Positions 1 to 12,900 of a stretch of DNA of 64,000 bases are shown piece by piece (within the stretch, counting starts at the first letter, position 1; each line of letters starts with the position of its first letter). The DNA comes from Spinacia oleracea (taxonomy: Eukaryota; Streptophyta; Magnoliopsida; Caryophyllales; Amaranthaceae). A program made the position numbers and the translations under genes. Below the pieces are notes generated by a model. The model was not told where the DNA came from, searched no databases, and was given only the letters and a program-made list of their open reading frames with translations. The stretch spans positions 6,249,143-6,313,142 of the forward strand of contig NC_079491.1 in the NCBI RefSeq assembly GCF_020520425.1, read 5' to 3'.

Positions 1-174
1 AGTGGAGTGCTCTCACCTCCCAGCTTACCTAGCGAGGTGAAAGCTTTTGCGTACTATTGAGCTCCCACTTAATTCTCTCAAACGATAATAGTTATAGTAT
101 TCGATCATTAAGCTAGTTATTAGTAAATTTGTTTAATTTGAAATCAATCAGTATAAATTCACATAGATTCATCT

Positions 175-290
175 AGGTGTTGGCCTAGTAGTTAAGTTTG
201 AGGGTTTGTGTACAATAGGTCTCGGGGTTTGAATCTTCCGCCTCGTCCAAATACTAAAACTGTTTAGCAACAAACTTATCTCTATTATAG
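175..290 (+). mobile_element. tRNA-derived SINE remnant
   Basis: Contains an A-box-like TTGGCCTAGTAGTTAAG and, about 45 bases on, a B-box-like GGTTTGAATCTTCC, the spacing of an internal RNA polymerase III promoter. The head resembles the better preserved copy at 27673-27809. No clear tail or target duplication, so an old, decayed copy. Confidence 0.55.
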
Positions 291-557
291 AAGCGAAGAG
301 GGGTATTTCGGTAACACCACTTTTGGTGTCCCTCTAGGATAAGACTAAATTACCCTCTAAGATTTCAATTAAAAAGCTAATTATTTATTGATTTTAAAAA
401 CTGAAAATCAATAACAAATCAGGAAAGTTTTTTGGTGCCAGCATTATGGGTTAATCTCCATACGTGTAAAATTTAACGGTCTAATATTTGGAGATCTTTG
501 ACTTTCTATAAAATTAGGAAACTATTATAGCATTTATTTTCCATATGAATGGAAAGA

Positions 558-667
558 ATTTTTTTTGTGTGCAAATGAGCCATTAGGGCGGGGATGAGAA
601 TCGATTCCAGGATCACCTGGAACCGGAATGGAAGCTCTAACCAACTAAGTTATGCTTCACTCTCTAA
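558..667 (-). mobile_element. SINE copy, minus strand
   Basis: Read on the minus strand it has a tRNA-like head (TAACTTAGTTGGTTAGAGC), a tRNA-like central part and a 3' end GGCTCATTTGCACAC followed by A's. That 3' end is shared with the SINE at 27673-27809, but the head differs. Imperfect flanking repeats (GAATGGAAAGA at about 548, GAATGGTAAGA at about 668) look like an aged target-site duplication. Confidence 0.6.
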
Positions 668-2205
668 GAATGGTAAGATATGATTATGTAGAAAATACCA
701 TAAGAGTATAGTTGCACGTAGTATGTACAAGATCTTTGCTTACGCCCATACATCAATATTAAGTAAAAATACAATTTTAAGTTTTTTATAATTTCGCATG
801 CATCGCGTGCATATAAGATATATATCTCTATTTTATAATGAAATTCATGGGGTCATTTTGGTAAATGTCATTTTGGTGTCCCCTATGAAATAGACTATAA
901 TACCCTTAAAAAGTTTTAATTTAATTTAATTCTAATAATTCTAAAAACTGATAATTAATTTCATATTGTAAAAAATGAAATTTCAATGCACGTAACAACT
1001 AAAAGTTACCTACAATTTAATTTAATTCCTATATCAAACATGAAAGCAAATATTAAGGAAGTTAAGAAAATTGGAATTCATCCATTCAATCTTACATTTT
1101 TTATTACAAAATTAAACTTAGTCTTATTCTTAATCATACCTTAATTTTATATGGTTATACAAGCAATTTGCGGCAAAAAAAAAATGAACAAGTAAAAACA
1201 CAATCTTTTACGTTTGTTTTAGTTAATTTGTTATTACATTAATTCCTAAATAGATTTTATTACATATAAATATGTATATTTGTTTTCTTTAGTTTTAAAT
1301 AAATTTTCTTACATGTTTTAGAAAATGTACATACTTTTAAGAATGTGTAGCATGTATGTAGGAATATGTTTTAATTAACAAATTAGAGAAGAAAGTCATT
1401 GAAGTATTATTTTAGTTCATTGTGATCAAACTTTAGTTTAATAACTTAGCACTTAGGTGTTTACATAATTAAGATATCGATAACACACTTATAAAAATTG
1501 TTAAAAGAATTATAAAACATTAGAACATACTTACGTTTATATCAAATCAGATTTAAAAAAAAAATACCCGTCAAAAATCAAAAAACCGATACCGCTCAGA
1601 ACTGGGTCCACAAAATTGGAACCGTCTTAGTTTATTGATTGCTTGGAATTATTATTCATGTTATGTCATGGAATGAATTGAAACATACTACTATATCTTG
1701 GGAGTTTCTCTGTGGGCTTTTCGGGCTAGTTTGGGCTTTGGCTTAAAACTGCCCTAAAAATATATTTGAGGTGTGTCCAAAACTCCAAACAATATATATA
1801 GGGATGTGAAATGGTCATCGGTCAGCTACAAGTCGTGTATAATCTGTTCGGATTTTTTTTTTTGCAGGATCATTTTGCTCATGGGGATTGTAATGTGAGA
1901 TTTTATTTATTTATTTGGGATTACTTTGATTTTTATCAGATGTCGGATGGATCCATCAGGTATGGAGTAGTAATATTTGATATTTTCAAAATCATTAGCG
2001 AGATAAATCAAACAAGACACCTAGTCAGTTCGCGCACAATCAGTTGATTTTTTGTAGACTAATTTCTTCACCTAGTCTGATATAATTTTTGCTAGCTTAT
2101 GGGGTGATATGAACTTTTCTAGTCTGGTCAATGTTGTCCGTTATTGCTTTTTACTTTTCTGGTCTGAATTTTTTATATTTTGTTTGATTGTAAGAAAAAT
2201 AAGTA

Positions 2206-2529
2206 CTCCTTTCGTATTTATTTAAGGGATACACTTGGCCGAACACGGATATTAAGAATTAGAATTGAATGAAATAAAATAGTAAATCAAGTTGGATTGG
2301 GTTGATATTTTAATAAGTAAACAAGTGGGGACCATGTCATTTTTTGGGATGGGAGGTGGGGGTGGGGTTATGAAATTATTTGTCAATATGATGGTGGGTC
2401 ATATGGTAAATTAGATATATTATTTAATTAGATGGTGTGGTTGATAAGTTACTAAAAATGGCAAGTGTATCTCTTAAATAAATACGGCCGGAAAAGGCAA
2501 GTGTATCTCTTAAATAAATATGGAGGGAG
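2206..2529. mobile_element. Stowaway MITE
   Basis: Terminal inverted repeats of the CTCCCTCCGTATTTATTTAA type flanked by TA on both sides (2204-2205 and 2530-2531). The right end carries a partial internal duplication of about 32 bases (2460-2522). Same family as 19421-19752 and 38023-38349. Confidence 0.8.
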
Positions 2530-2658
2530 TAATATTTCATACGGAATAAGCAATAAGGACAGAGTGAACAAAACAAACCTTAAATTTGACTTAATTCAAC
2601 TCATATATAAACCAAAATAATCCTTACCAACTAGAGCTACCATACCCGACCCCTACCT

Positions 2659-3150
2659 AGGGATAGCATTGGATCGAATTTGGGTCGGATGGAGCTCCAC
2701 CCGCATCCAACCGTCACCAACTTAACCCGTCATCCACATCCACCGGCCCATCCTTCATTCGCGGATGAAGCGGGTGGATCGTGTAACTAACGGATAAATA
2801 TTTTATATTAAAAAAATAATTAAAATCATCACTAATATATATTCATTTTCATCAATAAACAAATATTTTGTACATAAAAATTATAAAAACAAGAACAATT
2901 GGTTTAAAAAAAAAATTGCAACAAGAAATTAAATTAGTTTCTTAAATATTTAACATTTTTATTAAGATGAAAAATATATTAAACGGGTCGATGGATGATT
3001 AAAGGATGGAACGAGCATCATCCACACCCGATCAGATCCGTCACCCGCTTCATCCGTCACCCGCATTCATTCATTTAGTTCGGGTATCCATCCTTTTAAT
3101 AACTGCGGGTTGATCGGATTAACGGATATTCATTTACTATTGCCATCCCG
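2659..3150. repeat. GGATCGG-rich inverted-repeat element
   Basis: Begins GGGATAGCATTGGATCG and ends with the approximate complement (ATTGCCATCCC), with arms rich in GGATCGG/CCATCCATC motifs around an AT-rich core. Related sequence occurs at 7747-8328 and 33417-34545. Non-coding and probably a MITE-like element; superfamily not assigned. Confidence 0.5.
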
Positions 3151-3193
3151 ACCGATTGATCCATACCCGACTTAAAATCCCGTTTACCGAAAT

Positions 3194-3505
3194 CTAACCT
3201 GACTGAATAGACCCGACCCGTACTGATCTAATTACCGCAAGCAACCGGAAACGGTCGGGACTCGGAAGGGCGGAACCGATAATTAGTTTTGTGTAGCGCA
3301 ATTTTCCGGTGTTGGCTGTACTGCTGTACATGTGCCGATAACGACGCCGACGCCGGAGAATAGGAGGGAATGAAATGCATCCAATTTCCCCGCCGGAAAC
3401 GGAAAGAGTAATTCCCCCGTCGTAATCGTTAAGAGTAAGTCCGATATTCAACCTCTTTTTCTTCTCTCTACTAAACGCAACTAGGGTTTCTGGGGATTGA
3501 TTCAA
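3194..3505 (-). other. GC-rich open frame, unassigned
   Basis: A 103-codon open frame on the minus strand with clearly higher GC than its surroundings and an AAACCCTAG telobox-like motif near its 5' end, a motif common in plant leaders. No family was recognised. It lies about 320 bases upstream of the hydrolase start on the opposite strand. It could be the 5' part of a divergent transcript, a gene relic or chance, and the telobox could equally serve the hydrolase. No downstream exon was found. Confidence 0.2.
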
Positions 3506-3823
3506 TTCCTTAAGGTTCGGGATGAATTTGATACCCCAAATCCCTAATCATTTCCACTTTCGAAAGTTTCTGACCAAACCAAGGAATGGAATCAACCGCA
3601 ATCCAAAGACTTCAACCAAACACCCTTTAAGAATTGCTTTTGACTACTCTGTTTTCATTTTGTTTTATATTCCACCAAGTTGGTATTATTTTTTTGATTT
3701 TATTCGAAATTGGGGGGAAAAATTGAAGTAGTCTGAATTAGTGTGGAAGGAAATGGAGAAAAGGAATGTAAAAAGTCAATCAAGGAGGAAGAGGAGAGAG
3801 AAAATAGTAGACGAAAAATAGCA

Positions 3824-6721
3824 ATGGCCCCTCCTCGATCAGCTAAGCTCAATGACATTTCTGATGAGCTTAAGCGAATCATAGACGCCAATTTCGATAA
3901 AGTTTTTGCTCGCCGCCGCGCTCGTGAAGCTTTTGAAGGTGTTATGCTTTCCATTGACCACTCCTTGTTCAAGGTATTTTGATTAATTGTGGAGTAATTT
4001 AGTTTTTTTTTTTTTTGGTGACCTGAATTTCATTTTGCAATTGAAAGGTCTTAGTTGCCTATTGAGTATTGATCACAAAATCTTATATAAACGATTTTGG
4101 TTAAAGAAAATTGAAACTTCTGACCTCTTTTAGCCAATTTTTATGTGCATTTGAGAGTATAAAGAATCAATTAGGTAGCAATTATTAAAGGGGGAATACA
4201 AATTGATGGGACACCCAATTTCGCGAAGAAAAACACAAGTTCAGATGATACTTTCTTGCAAATTTACTTTCAGATTTATTTCCATTACCACCATTTGATA
4301 CCATCTACCAGTGAGCCATAAATGTAGTTCTATGGTATCTGATGTAGATGTAAAGATATTCTTCTACATATAGGCATATAGCTATGTATGTCTTTCTGTT
4401 TGTGCTTAGTTTTGAATTAATCGTTTCTCGGTTAACAAATGTTTTTCAATGCTGTAGGTGCCAACTGAAGGATTAAAGATAGATGAGGTAACTTTTGTTT
4501 TACTTCTTTACTACTAGTTCTTGTACTTTCAAAGCTTTCTAAAACCAGATATCATGTTACCTTGCTGTAGTAAGTATTATTGTTATATTGGTTCTAGTAC
4601 TGCACAGAAGATCAAACTTTATTCAGTATTCAGAATTTTGCTTATCTTCTTAAAATACAAGTCTTGGTAGCAAGTGAGTTACAGCAACATCAATGACTGA
4701 GTTTCTTTGTTTTTCTGTTTCATGTTGTAACATTTTTCTGGGACAGAGGTATGAAAAGAACTCAAGAGGGGTGGAAATTTTCTCCAAAAGTTGGCTTCCT
4801 GAATCGCATCCTCCAAAAGGAATCATTTGCTACTGTCATGGCTATGGAGAAAGCTGTACATTTTTCTTTGAAGGCATGTAGCTATGCTTTTGTGGTTGCT
4901 GAGAATCGTCTTGTTTGTTCATCATGTTGATTAAAAAAAACACACTCAATTATCTGTGTTTGATTTCAGGAACTGCCAGGAAACTTGCTTCAGCAGGATA
5001 TGGAGTTTTTGCATTGGATTACCCTGGTTTTGGCCTTTCAGATGGTCTTCATGGCTACATCCCGAGTTTTGAAAGTCTCGTTGATGATGTAACTGAGCAC
5101 TACTCCAAAATCAAAGGTATTTTACATTTTCTTATTTCTCTATTCTTCACTCTTCACTAGATTCTTCTGCTAATAAGGAGTATTTTTATTTATTAGTATC
5201 TTCTCTTGTTATATATGGTCCTGTTCTGTTTTTTTTCTTTTCCTTTTTGCATTTAGGTTCTGAAATTCTTGTTCTTCTTTGACTCTTCTTAGTATATCAT
5301 CTACACTTGTATTGGTACTTGACAACACACTTGCCTTTTCCTAGCAGACAAACCAGAGTTCCATGCCCTTCCGAGCTTTTTATTTGGTCAGTCGATGGGT
5401 GGGGCTGTAGCTTTGAAGGTGCATCTGAAGCAACCTAAAGCTTGGAGTGGCGCGATTCTTTTGGCCCCTATGTGCAAAGTATTTTACCCACCCTGGAATT
5501 GGTATAACTTACAAGTATATATACCTTCTATGAATTGAGAATTTAATGTTAATTTCTATTTTTCTGTTTCTTATGTAGATTGCAGATGACTTGCGCCCTC
5601 CATATTTAGTAACCCGTCTTTTGATTGCCTTATCTAAAGCTCTTCCTAAGTCAAAGTTGGTTCCGTCAAAAGATTTAGATGATATTGCTTTCCATCAGAA
5701 TAAAGAGCTGGTTAGCCCCTTAATCTATCATGTCTAAACTAATACGGAATACACGACTTTCATGGAGCAGGAATTATTGTTCGCATTTTACAGTAGTGCA
5801 GTTATCCCTTGATTTTATTTGTAACACTAAAATTATTGTACCATTGTTCGAATTTTGCACTTTTGCAGACCTAACCTTGTTTTTTTTGTCTCAATTTGTG
5901 ATCCCAGACAGCTTACAATATCATTGCCTACAAGGATAAACCACGACTAAGGACAGCTGTTGAGTTGCTTCACGTAACAGAGGAGATAGAACGTCGATTG
6001 CAGGAAGTATGTGAAGCCTTTCAACTTATGTTATCATTATATTCTATCTGTTTATAATAACGTCTTGAATAGTTGACATGTTATGGTAAATGATAACTGA
6101 AATCCATATCTCAGAAAACTTAAATCCGAACTGGCTTTCATGGTCATAGCTATCAACTCGGACTGATTATGCATGCATATTCTGTTTCCAGAATCATTAG
6201 CTTTTACAAACGTATATTAAGATTATCATTGGTCATGCATCATCATGGATACTCTCCTTTGTGCTCATTTGTGGGAAAAACAAAATAGAAAGAGGAATTT
6301 AGAACCATATAAGCCCAAAAGAGGCATTTCCTCAAACTTGTGCTTAGTTTCTACTTTCTAGTGTGCCTTTTCTGCAACTACCACAAATTCAGTTCAAGGC
6401 TTAACCAATACCAACCTTAACTTGTGGTGTTTTTTTCTTCTTCCTTTATTCGTGCATGATTATGTGATTCTAATTATCATTTTGTTTAATCAGGTTAGTT
6501 TACCTCTGCTAATCTTACATGGAGAGGCTGATGCATTAACTGATCCATCAGTGAGTAAGGCCTTATTCGAGAAGGCAAGCACCAGGGACAAGAAGCTCAA
6601 TCTTTACAAAAATGCTTGTCACCAACTTCTTGAAGGAGAACCAGATGAGGTTGTTTTTGGTATTTTTAATGATATTATCTCTTGGTTAGATGACCACAGT
6701 TCAAAAGACACTACCTCTTAA
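3824..6721 (+). CDS. Alpha/beta hydrolase, monoacylglycerol lipase/lysophospholipase-like
   Basis: Eight exons give a continuous 347-residue frame: 3824-3973, 4458-4487, 4747-4873, 4970-5116, 5348-5478, 5579-5710, 5908-6006, 6494-6721. The protein matches the plant serine-hydrolase group that includes monoacylglycerol lipases and caffeoylshikimate esterase, which release fatty acid or ester groups from glycerolipids or phenolic esters. Visible motifs are the oxyanion-loop HGYGE (about residues 91-95), the nucleophile elbow GQSMGG with Ser167, the likely acid Asp285 in HGEAD, and His315 in the C-terminal block. The triad looks complete and length is normal for the group. The start is the first in-frame ATG. 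Intron 3 appears to use a GC donor (GAAG|GCATGT); all others are GT-AG. No signal peptide is evident. The substrate cannot be told from sequence; the Arabidopsis At1g77420-like clade seems closest (from memory). Confidence 0.9.
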
Positions 6722-6911
6722 CTAATTTGCACTTGGAAAGAATTGAGAGGGTTATATGTTTTGTGTAAATGGTCAGTTATTTACGTGAACATTAGTTTTA
6801 TTCTTTTTACTCTTTTTTTGAATCTTTGAGAGATGCACAATATCGTCATGAAATCGGGTGTATTGACTATTGACCTTACCTTGATAGTTTAAACAGGGGG
6901 GCATGGTGTTT

Positions 6912-7139
6912 AGAGGAAGTATTTTCGGATATCAGATATGTGCTTGCAAATACATATCATAGCAAAAGACAAAGTAGAAAAAAGGACAAAAAAATCATTA
7001 AATGGTACTTTTAAAAACAAGAATGATACTTTTTTTTTACAGAATGGTACTTTTTTTTAGCTATTTTGTCTTTAGATATTTGTCGTTTAGCTGATATGTG
7101 CGTTGCCACACATATTTGATATCCGAAAAAACAACCTCT
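6912..7139. mobile_element. MITE with about 30-bp inverted ends
   Basis: Ends are complementary (AGAGGAAGTATTTTCGG on the left, reverse complement of AGAGGTTGTTTTTTCGG on the right), continuing into a GATATCA-ATATGTG palindromic part. The interior repeats the phrase ATGGTAC/ATGATAC followed by T-runs. A related copy lies at 18417-18642. Non-coding; target duplication not resolved. Confidence 0.6.
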
Positions 7140-7309
7140 GATGTGTATGCCTTATGTGACAATCTGTGAGGTACACGTATATATATGTATATTCTTATTA
7201 TCACATTTCGAGTACCATTGTTGTATTGGTCAAGCTAATGTACAGAGTAACATGTTGTATTCAGCTACACAAGTCTTTAGGTCGACAAGGAGATTAGGTA
7301 TAGCCATAT

Positions 7310-8339
7310 AGGTAGGCCGAGGTGTTCATTACCGAGTACCCGACTCGCTTTTACGGGTAGTTGAAAATGCGGCCCGTGAGCTGACCCGGGAAATTCGGGT
7401 ACCCGACTTTGCGGGTCGGGTCAAGGGTACCCGGAAGAATTAACGTTTTCACTTCTCCTGTTTTTCATAAGATACCTTTGTATTTGAAAAATAAAAAATG
7501 ACAATACTGCAAAATCATAATGAACAATAATTAATTAATTTGCAGATTATTAAAAACAGAATCAAGCAAATCAAAGCAAATAACCCAACAAAAGTGAAAA
7601 AAAGGAAAGCATAAGTCTGTATCAACTAGGGGAAATGATTAATCCAAGGAAGAATTTTACTTCATCCAAGGAAATCAACTTTAAAAAAATGTGGATTTCC
7701 TTGGAAGAAGTAAAAATTTCCTTGAATTTATCACTTCCCATCAACTAGGGGTGGCAGTGGATCGGATTTGGATCGGTGAGGCTCAATCCGCATCCCATCC
7801 ATGACATTTTATCCGTCATCCAACCCCTCCATCATCCGTAAAATTATTCATCCACATCCGATCCATCCATCATCCTCGGATGGGTCGGGTGAGAATCAGG
7901 TGAAATTTATTTGAAAATATATAAAAAACAATTTAAAGTGACACATATTGCAATTAGAAATAATTAGTCCACATATAGTCCACATGACTATTTTTCTTTT
8001 GAAAAACCATAGCATAACTATTACAAAGCTTTAGATTTATCTTTGTGTTATCCTACTAAGGGAATACAATATTTTGTGTTACGCTTATGTCTAATATAGT
8101 TTTATTTACAATAAATAAATATATTATGAAAGTAAATGATGATAAATTAAATCATACAATTAATGTAATAGGTTGAAGGATCGGGTGATGGATTGGATCC
8201 ACCCGTCCGTTATCCGATCCATCCATCCATCATTCGTCACCCATACGCTTATTTTTGGGTTTTCGTCCATATAATTTGAATCGGGTGGATGAATATCCAT
8301 CGGATTCGATTGGAATTGACAACTCTAGTATCAACACCA
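7310..8339. repeat. Gene-free interval with GGATCGG-type element
   Basis: The interval between the hydrolase and the LINE contains low-complexity GGGTACCCGACT-type sequence (7310-7440) and a second GGATCGG inverted-repeat element at about 7747-8328, whose arms (GGTGGCAGTGGATCGGAT and a complementary end) resemble 2659-3150. No gene is visible. Confidence 0.5.
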
Positions 8340-8357
8340 AAAACTAGTTACTTATTA

Positions 8358-9513
8358 TCTCAAAAAAAAAAAAAAAAAAAATCAAAAATGACTTTTTTTT
8401 TATAATAATAATTTTTATTCAGACCGACACCTTGCCTTATTCTTATGGAGGATTGGGTGTTTATTCAGCTGGTGATGTTCGGCATTATGCTTTTCTTGCA
8501 TCCCGTTTGCAGTCTTCTGGTTTGCAGGATTCGCTTCTTCATCTTTCAGGTGTTGATGGTCCGGGACCGGCCTTTGATGATGCTCTTGGTCTTTTCAATA
8601 GGACCGTGGAGACCGACCTTATGCGTAGCCCTAGTGAGATTGCTGCCCCCAGACTCATGAAGAAATTGGCAGACATATATTTCACGAAGGTTACTGCTGA
8701 TGCGGAATCCGCCTACTCCTTATCTTCACGTCTTGTTGCCCTATGGAAATCACAGCAGGGGGATCACTCCTCAGCTTGGTTGCGGGCAGTCCCCATCCCG
8801 GGGTTAGGCCAGACTATGAACGATAAGACTTATCGTTCGGTTCTTTGCTATCGGTTGGGTATTCCGTTGTTCTCTGATTCGACGCCGTGTTCTGCTTGCT
8901 CTCGGGTTTTCGACGGGGACATTTATGGGGATCATGCCGTGTCCTGTGCTGGGATTGTGGGTATCAAACATCGACATAATGTTGTTCGTGATACCCTTTT
9001 GGATATTTGCTATCGGTCGGGTATTTCTGCTCGCAAGGAGGTTGATGTTGGGCTGACTAGTGAGAGTGATGGAGCTCTTCGTCCTGCAGATATATTGCTT
9101 TACTCATGGGATGGCGGTCTAGATGCGTGTGTTGACTTGACTGGGTATTCCCCTATGACGCAACCTGGGTTGTCAGGCTTCATTCCGGGTCGGGTTGTGG
9201 CGGTTGCAGCGCAGCGGAAGCAGGATAAGTATGCGGCACGTTGTAGGGCTTTGGGTTACAATTTCTTTCCTTTTTCCTTCTCTTCTTTTGGGGAATTAGA
9301 GAAAGGGGCTGTTTCTTTGCTGAAGCGGGTCCAGACGTACTCCAGGGCTCAAGACATTGGGGCACGAGCAGCTGCCCACATTTTCAGCAGGATGGGGTTC
9401 GCCATAGCTAAAGGAGTGGGGGCCCAGATTGTATCTCGACTCCCCTCCAACTTCTTGTAGTTCACTTGATCTTTGTAGCTTGTTAAGCTTGTAACGTTTT
9501 GATGTTTTCCCAT

Positions 9514-9555
<42 letters not shown>
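8358..9555 (+). mobile_element. 5'-truncated non-LTR retrotransposon (LINE)
   Basis: An intact 343-codon frame (8432-9460) has no ATG near its start; the frame begins with TTG and is open upstream into AT-rich DNA, so this is the C-terminal part of a longer retroelement protein. It carries a zinc-binding-like C-x2-C-x11-H-x3-C block (about residues 154-173) followed by a KHRHNVVRD stretch, which I associate with the region after the reverse transcriptase in plant non-LTR elements. Codon use is GC-richer than the surroundings. The copy ends in a (TAA)n tail at 9514-9555. Near-identical 18-base sequences (8340-8357 and 9553-9570, two mismatches) flank it and look like a target-site duplication. 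The frame is unbroken, so the insertion seems fairly young, but without an ATG it is unlikely to be an independent gene. Confidence 0.75.
9514..9555 (+). repeat. (TAA)n tail microsatellite
   Basis: About fourteen ATA/TAA units directly after the LINE 3' end. Some plant LINE lineages end in such a tail rather than poly-A, so it marks the retrotransposon 3' terminus. Confidence 0.85.
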
Positions 9556-9556
<1 letters not shown>

Positions 9557-9967
9557 CTAATGACTTATTACTGCTTGTGTTACAAATTTACAAAATAACT
9601 ACGACTTGTTAAAATTAAAATCCACTCCACAGTATGATCCAAAATAAGAACTTCCATTTTCGCTTCTCCTTCATTTTCACTTTTCACTTTTCACTCTCTC
9701 TCTCCTCACTCGCTCGAACTTCCCGAGAACTTCAAACTGAAATTTCGCTTTTCCGGTCACTAACTTCTTTCAAGACTTAATTTTTCTGCGATTTTCCTTT
9801 TCTGCAGTGAACTCCGGTCTGTTTGCTGGTTTCTTTTCTTCTTTTGGTGGTTGCTGCTTTCTGGGTTTCATTTCGCCATTTTCGTTCGACAAGTTCCCGA
9901 GCTGTTTATCTTTTTGCCTTTGATTTATCGTACGTCGGGTCTCTGATTTTAGGTAACCACCGGAGCA

Positions 9968-12900
9968 ATGACAGAAAACGCACACTGGAAAATCCAATAC
10001 GCAAGATTCTTCAACTTCCCACAGACTCACTCTTCTACCACTACCTCTTGTTCCTTACTCCGGCCACTCTACGCAGGCAAGCGGAATCGGGTGAAGGGTA
10101 CTTGGCTTCCCTCCTCTTCTTCCAATGTCTCTCTTCACATTCTCTTCTTTGATCACTCCTTTTCCGAACCAACCCTCGTTGTCTCCCTTGACGAAAACAT
10201 CTATGTGAGTACCCCTTTAAATGGGTTGCCTACCAACTGTTTGATTATAGTTCTCAATGACATTTGACACTGAATTTTATATTGCCTCTTTGTCGCGGTC
10301 AAATCCAGATTAATAGGAGTCTAGTAAGGGTCAATGGGTAGTCTATTCAAGGAATTTATGGAATGCCTTATTAGAAAATTATGGAAATTTTATGGAGTTG
10401 TAGTTTTGCTGCTTGATTATGGGCCTTAATTACATATTTTCTGGTTTAGCTGAGTTAATTCCTGTTGTGGGTCATTGACATTGTTAATCTACGAATTGAA
10501 TGTGGCTGGAAGCTAGAAATTCGTTGTGTTTGTCTAAGATGATATGGGTTGTTTGTTAACTGTGTGATTATGGACATAAAGTGTCCTAATTTATTTGGGC
10601 TTTTAAGGCTAATCTTTCTTGTGGGACCGAAAATGTTGGACCTTTACTGAAAAGTAATCAAGTTCAACATATCTTTTCGGTAACAGATATGGAGGGTGCA
10701 TAAGCTGCAATAAATCTGTTTATATTCAGTGTTCGAATTGTAGTTTTCTTATGTTCATGAAATGTGATTAAGTATAAGTGACATTGAATGATTCTGAAAG
10801 CCTATTTTGATCAGAAATGCTTACATAACCTTACTAATCAATGTGCACTGGTTATATCGTGCATTTTACCTGTATGTACACATCAGTACTGCTGAGGGTT
10901 CTGATTTCTTCTGTGGTACCCTTTGAGATTGTTTTATAACACTCAAAATACAATGTTCCGAAAGCTTATTCTGGAATGTATGATGTGAAATCCTTGTTAG
11001 TTTTCAGAGCTCAATATGGGCTTTTTGAGAGCTTCAATGGATAATGTAAAACGTACATTAGATAAACAGTACAAGATAGGGTCATTTACAAAAGTCTGCC
11101 TGTGATAGTTCTTTTATTATGGAATGTACCGGTTCATTTATTTTGTTATAAGACAACTACATGATTTCCTGAAGAATTAAAGATCAGTCAAATATGCAGT
11201 TTTATAGCTATCTTCTTTATCTATGCATAAATCTCTCTGTATTATTGTTCTTTGATACGGATATCTTCCTCTTTTTCGTGCTTGGGAATGAATCCTTTTC
11301 TACAGGATGTTACTCATCTTTAACTATCTTACTGATGGTGGAATAAACAGCAGAAGCATTAACATTTGTTTTAATATTATTTTGTATGGCTGGTTATTTG
11401 CAGGAAGAACACTACATTTCGAAGTTGAATTTTACATGGCCACAGGGTATCAATGGTTCAGGATGTGTCAGGAAAAGCAGAGTAGTATTTGCCAGTTACA
11501 GAGATGGCATGGGTCAGGCAAGCTTCTAGACCGGGATTCCCACTGATTAGTGATTGATTATCTTCTTTCATGCATTGACAAACACACTTCTTGCAAAGAA
11601 TGTTCTATAGATAATATTTACCATTAGTTTAGCATTGAAGTTGTTTAGTCTAAACTCTAGGAGATATTATCTGGAAGTATGTGGCTCTGCTGATAATTTA
11701 CTGCAATAATTTTCCATGAATATATCTCAGTAACCTTGCAATTAACACACTTGAGTTCCTGTTAGTTTCTCAGGATCCTTGCACATGTGATCTATTCAGG
11801 CAACATTTTCTTTAAGAATAGGAGAATTCTCGTCTGCAAAAATTTTGAATTGCCTTTCAGAAAGCTGACTGTGCTAGACATGTTTTGGTAGAGAGTTGTG
11901 ACCATTTTTGTTGATTGCCACCAACCTATCTAGGAAGTATGATTTAGAGGTTCAAAACCAAAAGCCTTTTCCAAGAACACAAGTGCACTGAAGTTATCTG
12001 CACATAGCTCATTTTTGTGCCCTGTCATCGTTGTTCTGTCTCTATCCTTTCAACTTCCAAGAAGTTCCAATTCTTACAACACATGAATTCCTTGCTTCAG
12101 TAACTACACTCTTTGTCTTTCTTCTAGTGCTAAACATGCTTCTGATTATCTTCATTAGTTGATGTTCTGCACATGATATTGGTTTATGACTATTTCATGC
12201 TTATAATACCGACTTCATAGAAACTTGTTTAGGATTATCTTTTTTCTGCTCATTATAGCAAGTCTAGCTTTCCTAATCAAGAGCCTGAAATGTAACCTAT
12301 GTGATGTTTCAGATTCAGAAGTTCGCCCTTCGGTTCTTCTCTTTTATAGAGTCACAGAAATTCATGGAGTCATTAAAGGTAAAATCAGTATGATTGTGAA
12401 TTTGTGAAAGTTTTGTGCAGTCATAGTAACATCTTCAACACTTCTTTGTACCTTGACAGTGCTTGAAGGAACAAAGAAACGGTTCAAATGGCTTGCCACA
12501 GCGTATGATCACCGAGGGGTATCAAGCATCACTTTCTAAAGAAACAGTCAACCTTTTCATAAGGAATAACAAAGCAACAACCATGAAAACACGTAGCAGG
12601 TTTCTTCAAAATAAGGCCTAAAAAGAGAATTGACAATTGATCTTTTTTGTTTTAAGGTCTAATGAAGAACATACGCCATTTTGGGGACCTTCAATCAACC
12701 AAGAACATGTCCCCTACTCATGTCCAGAGCCAGCAGCTCAGGGTCATGCTGTTGGAAGCACAGACGTTGCATTGCCTCAGAGCTTTACCTCACTTCTTGC
12801 TGATTGTTGCACTGGGATTGATCTAGGTACATTGATAAGGCTAATTTTTAAGCTGTTTTACACTTATCTAGAAATATGGATGTTCTTTGATCGATTTATG

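Larger units (their letters stand above)
1..3190. other. Gene-free repeat-rich stretch
   Basis: No coding frame with family resemblance is visible. The stretch is AT-rich and holds two SINE-like remnants, a Stowaway MITE and a GGATCGG-type inverted-repeat element, each listed separately. The 78-codon open frame near 1811-2047 has no recognisable motif and is probably chance. Confidence 0.6.
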
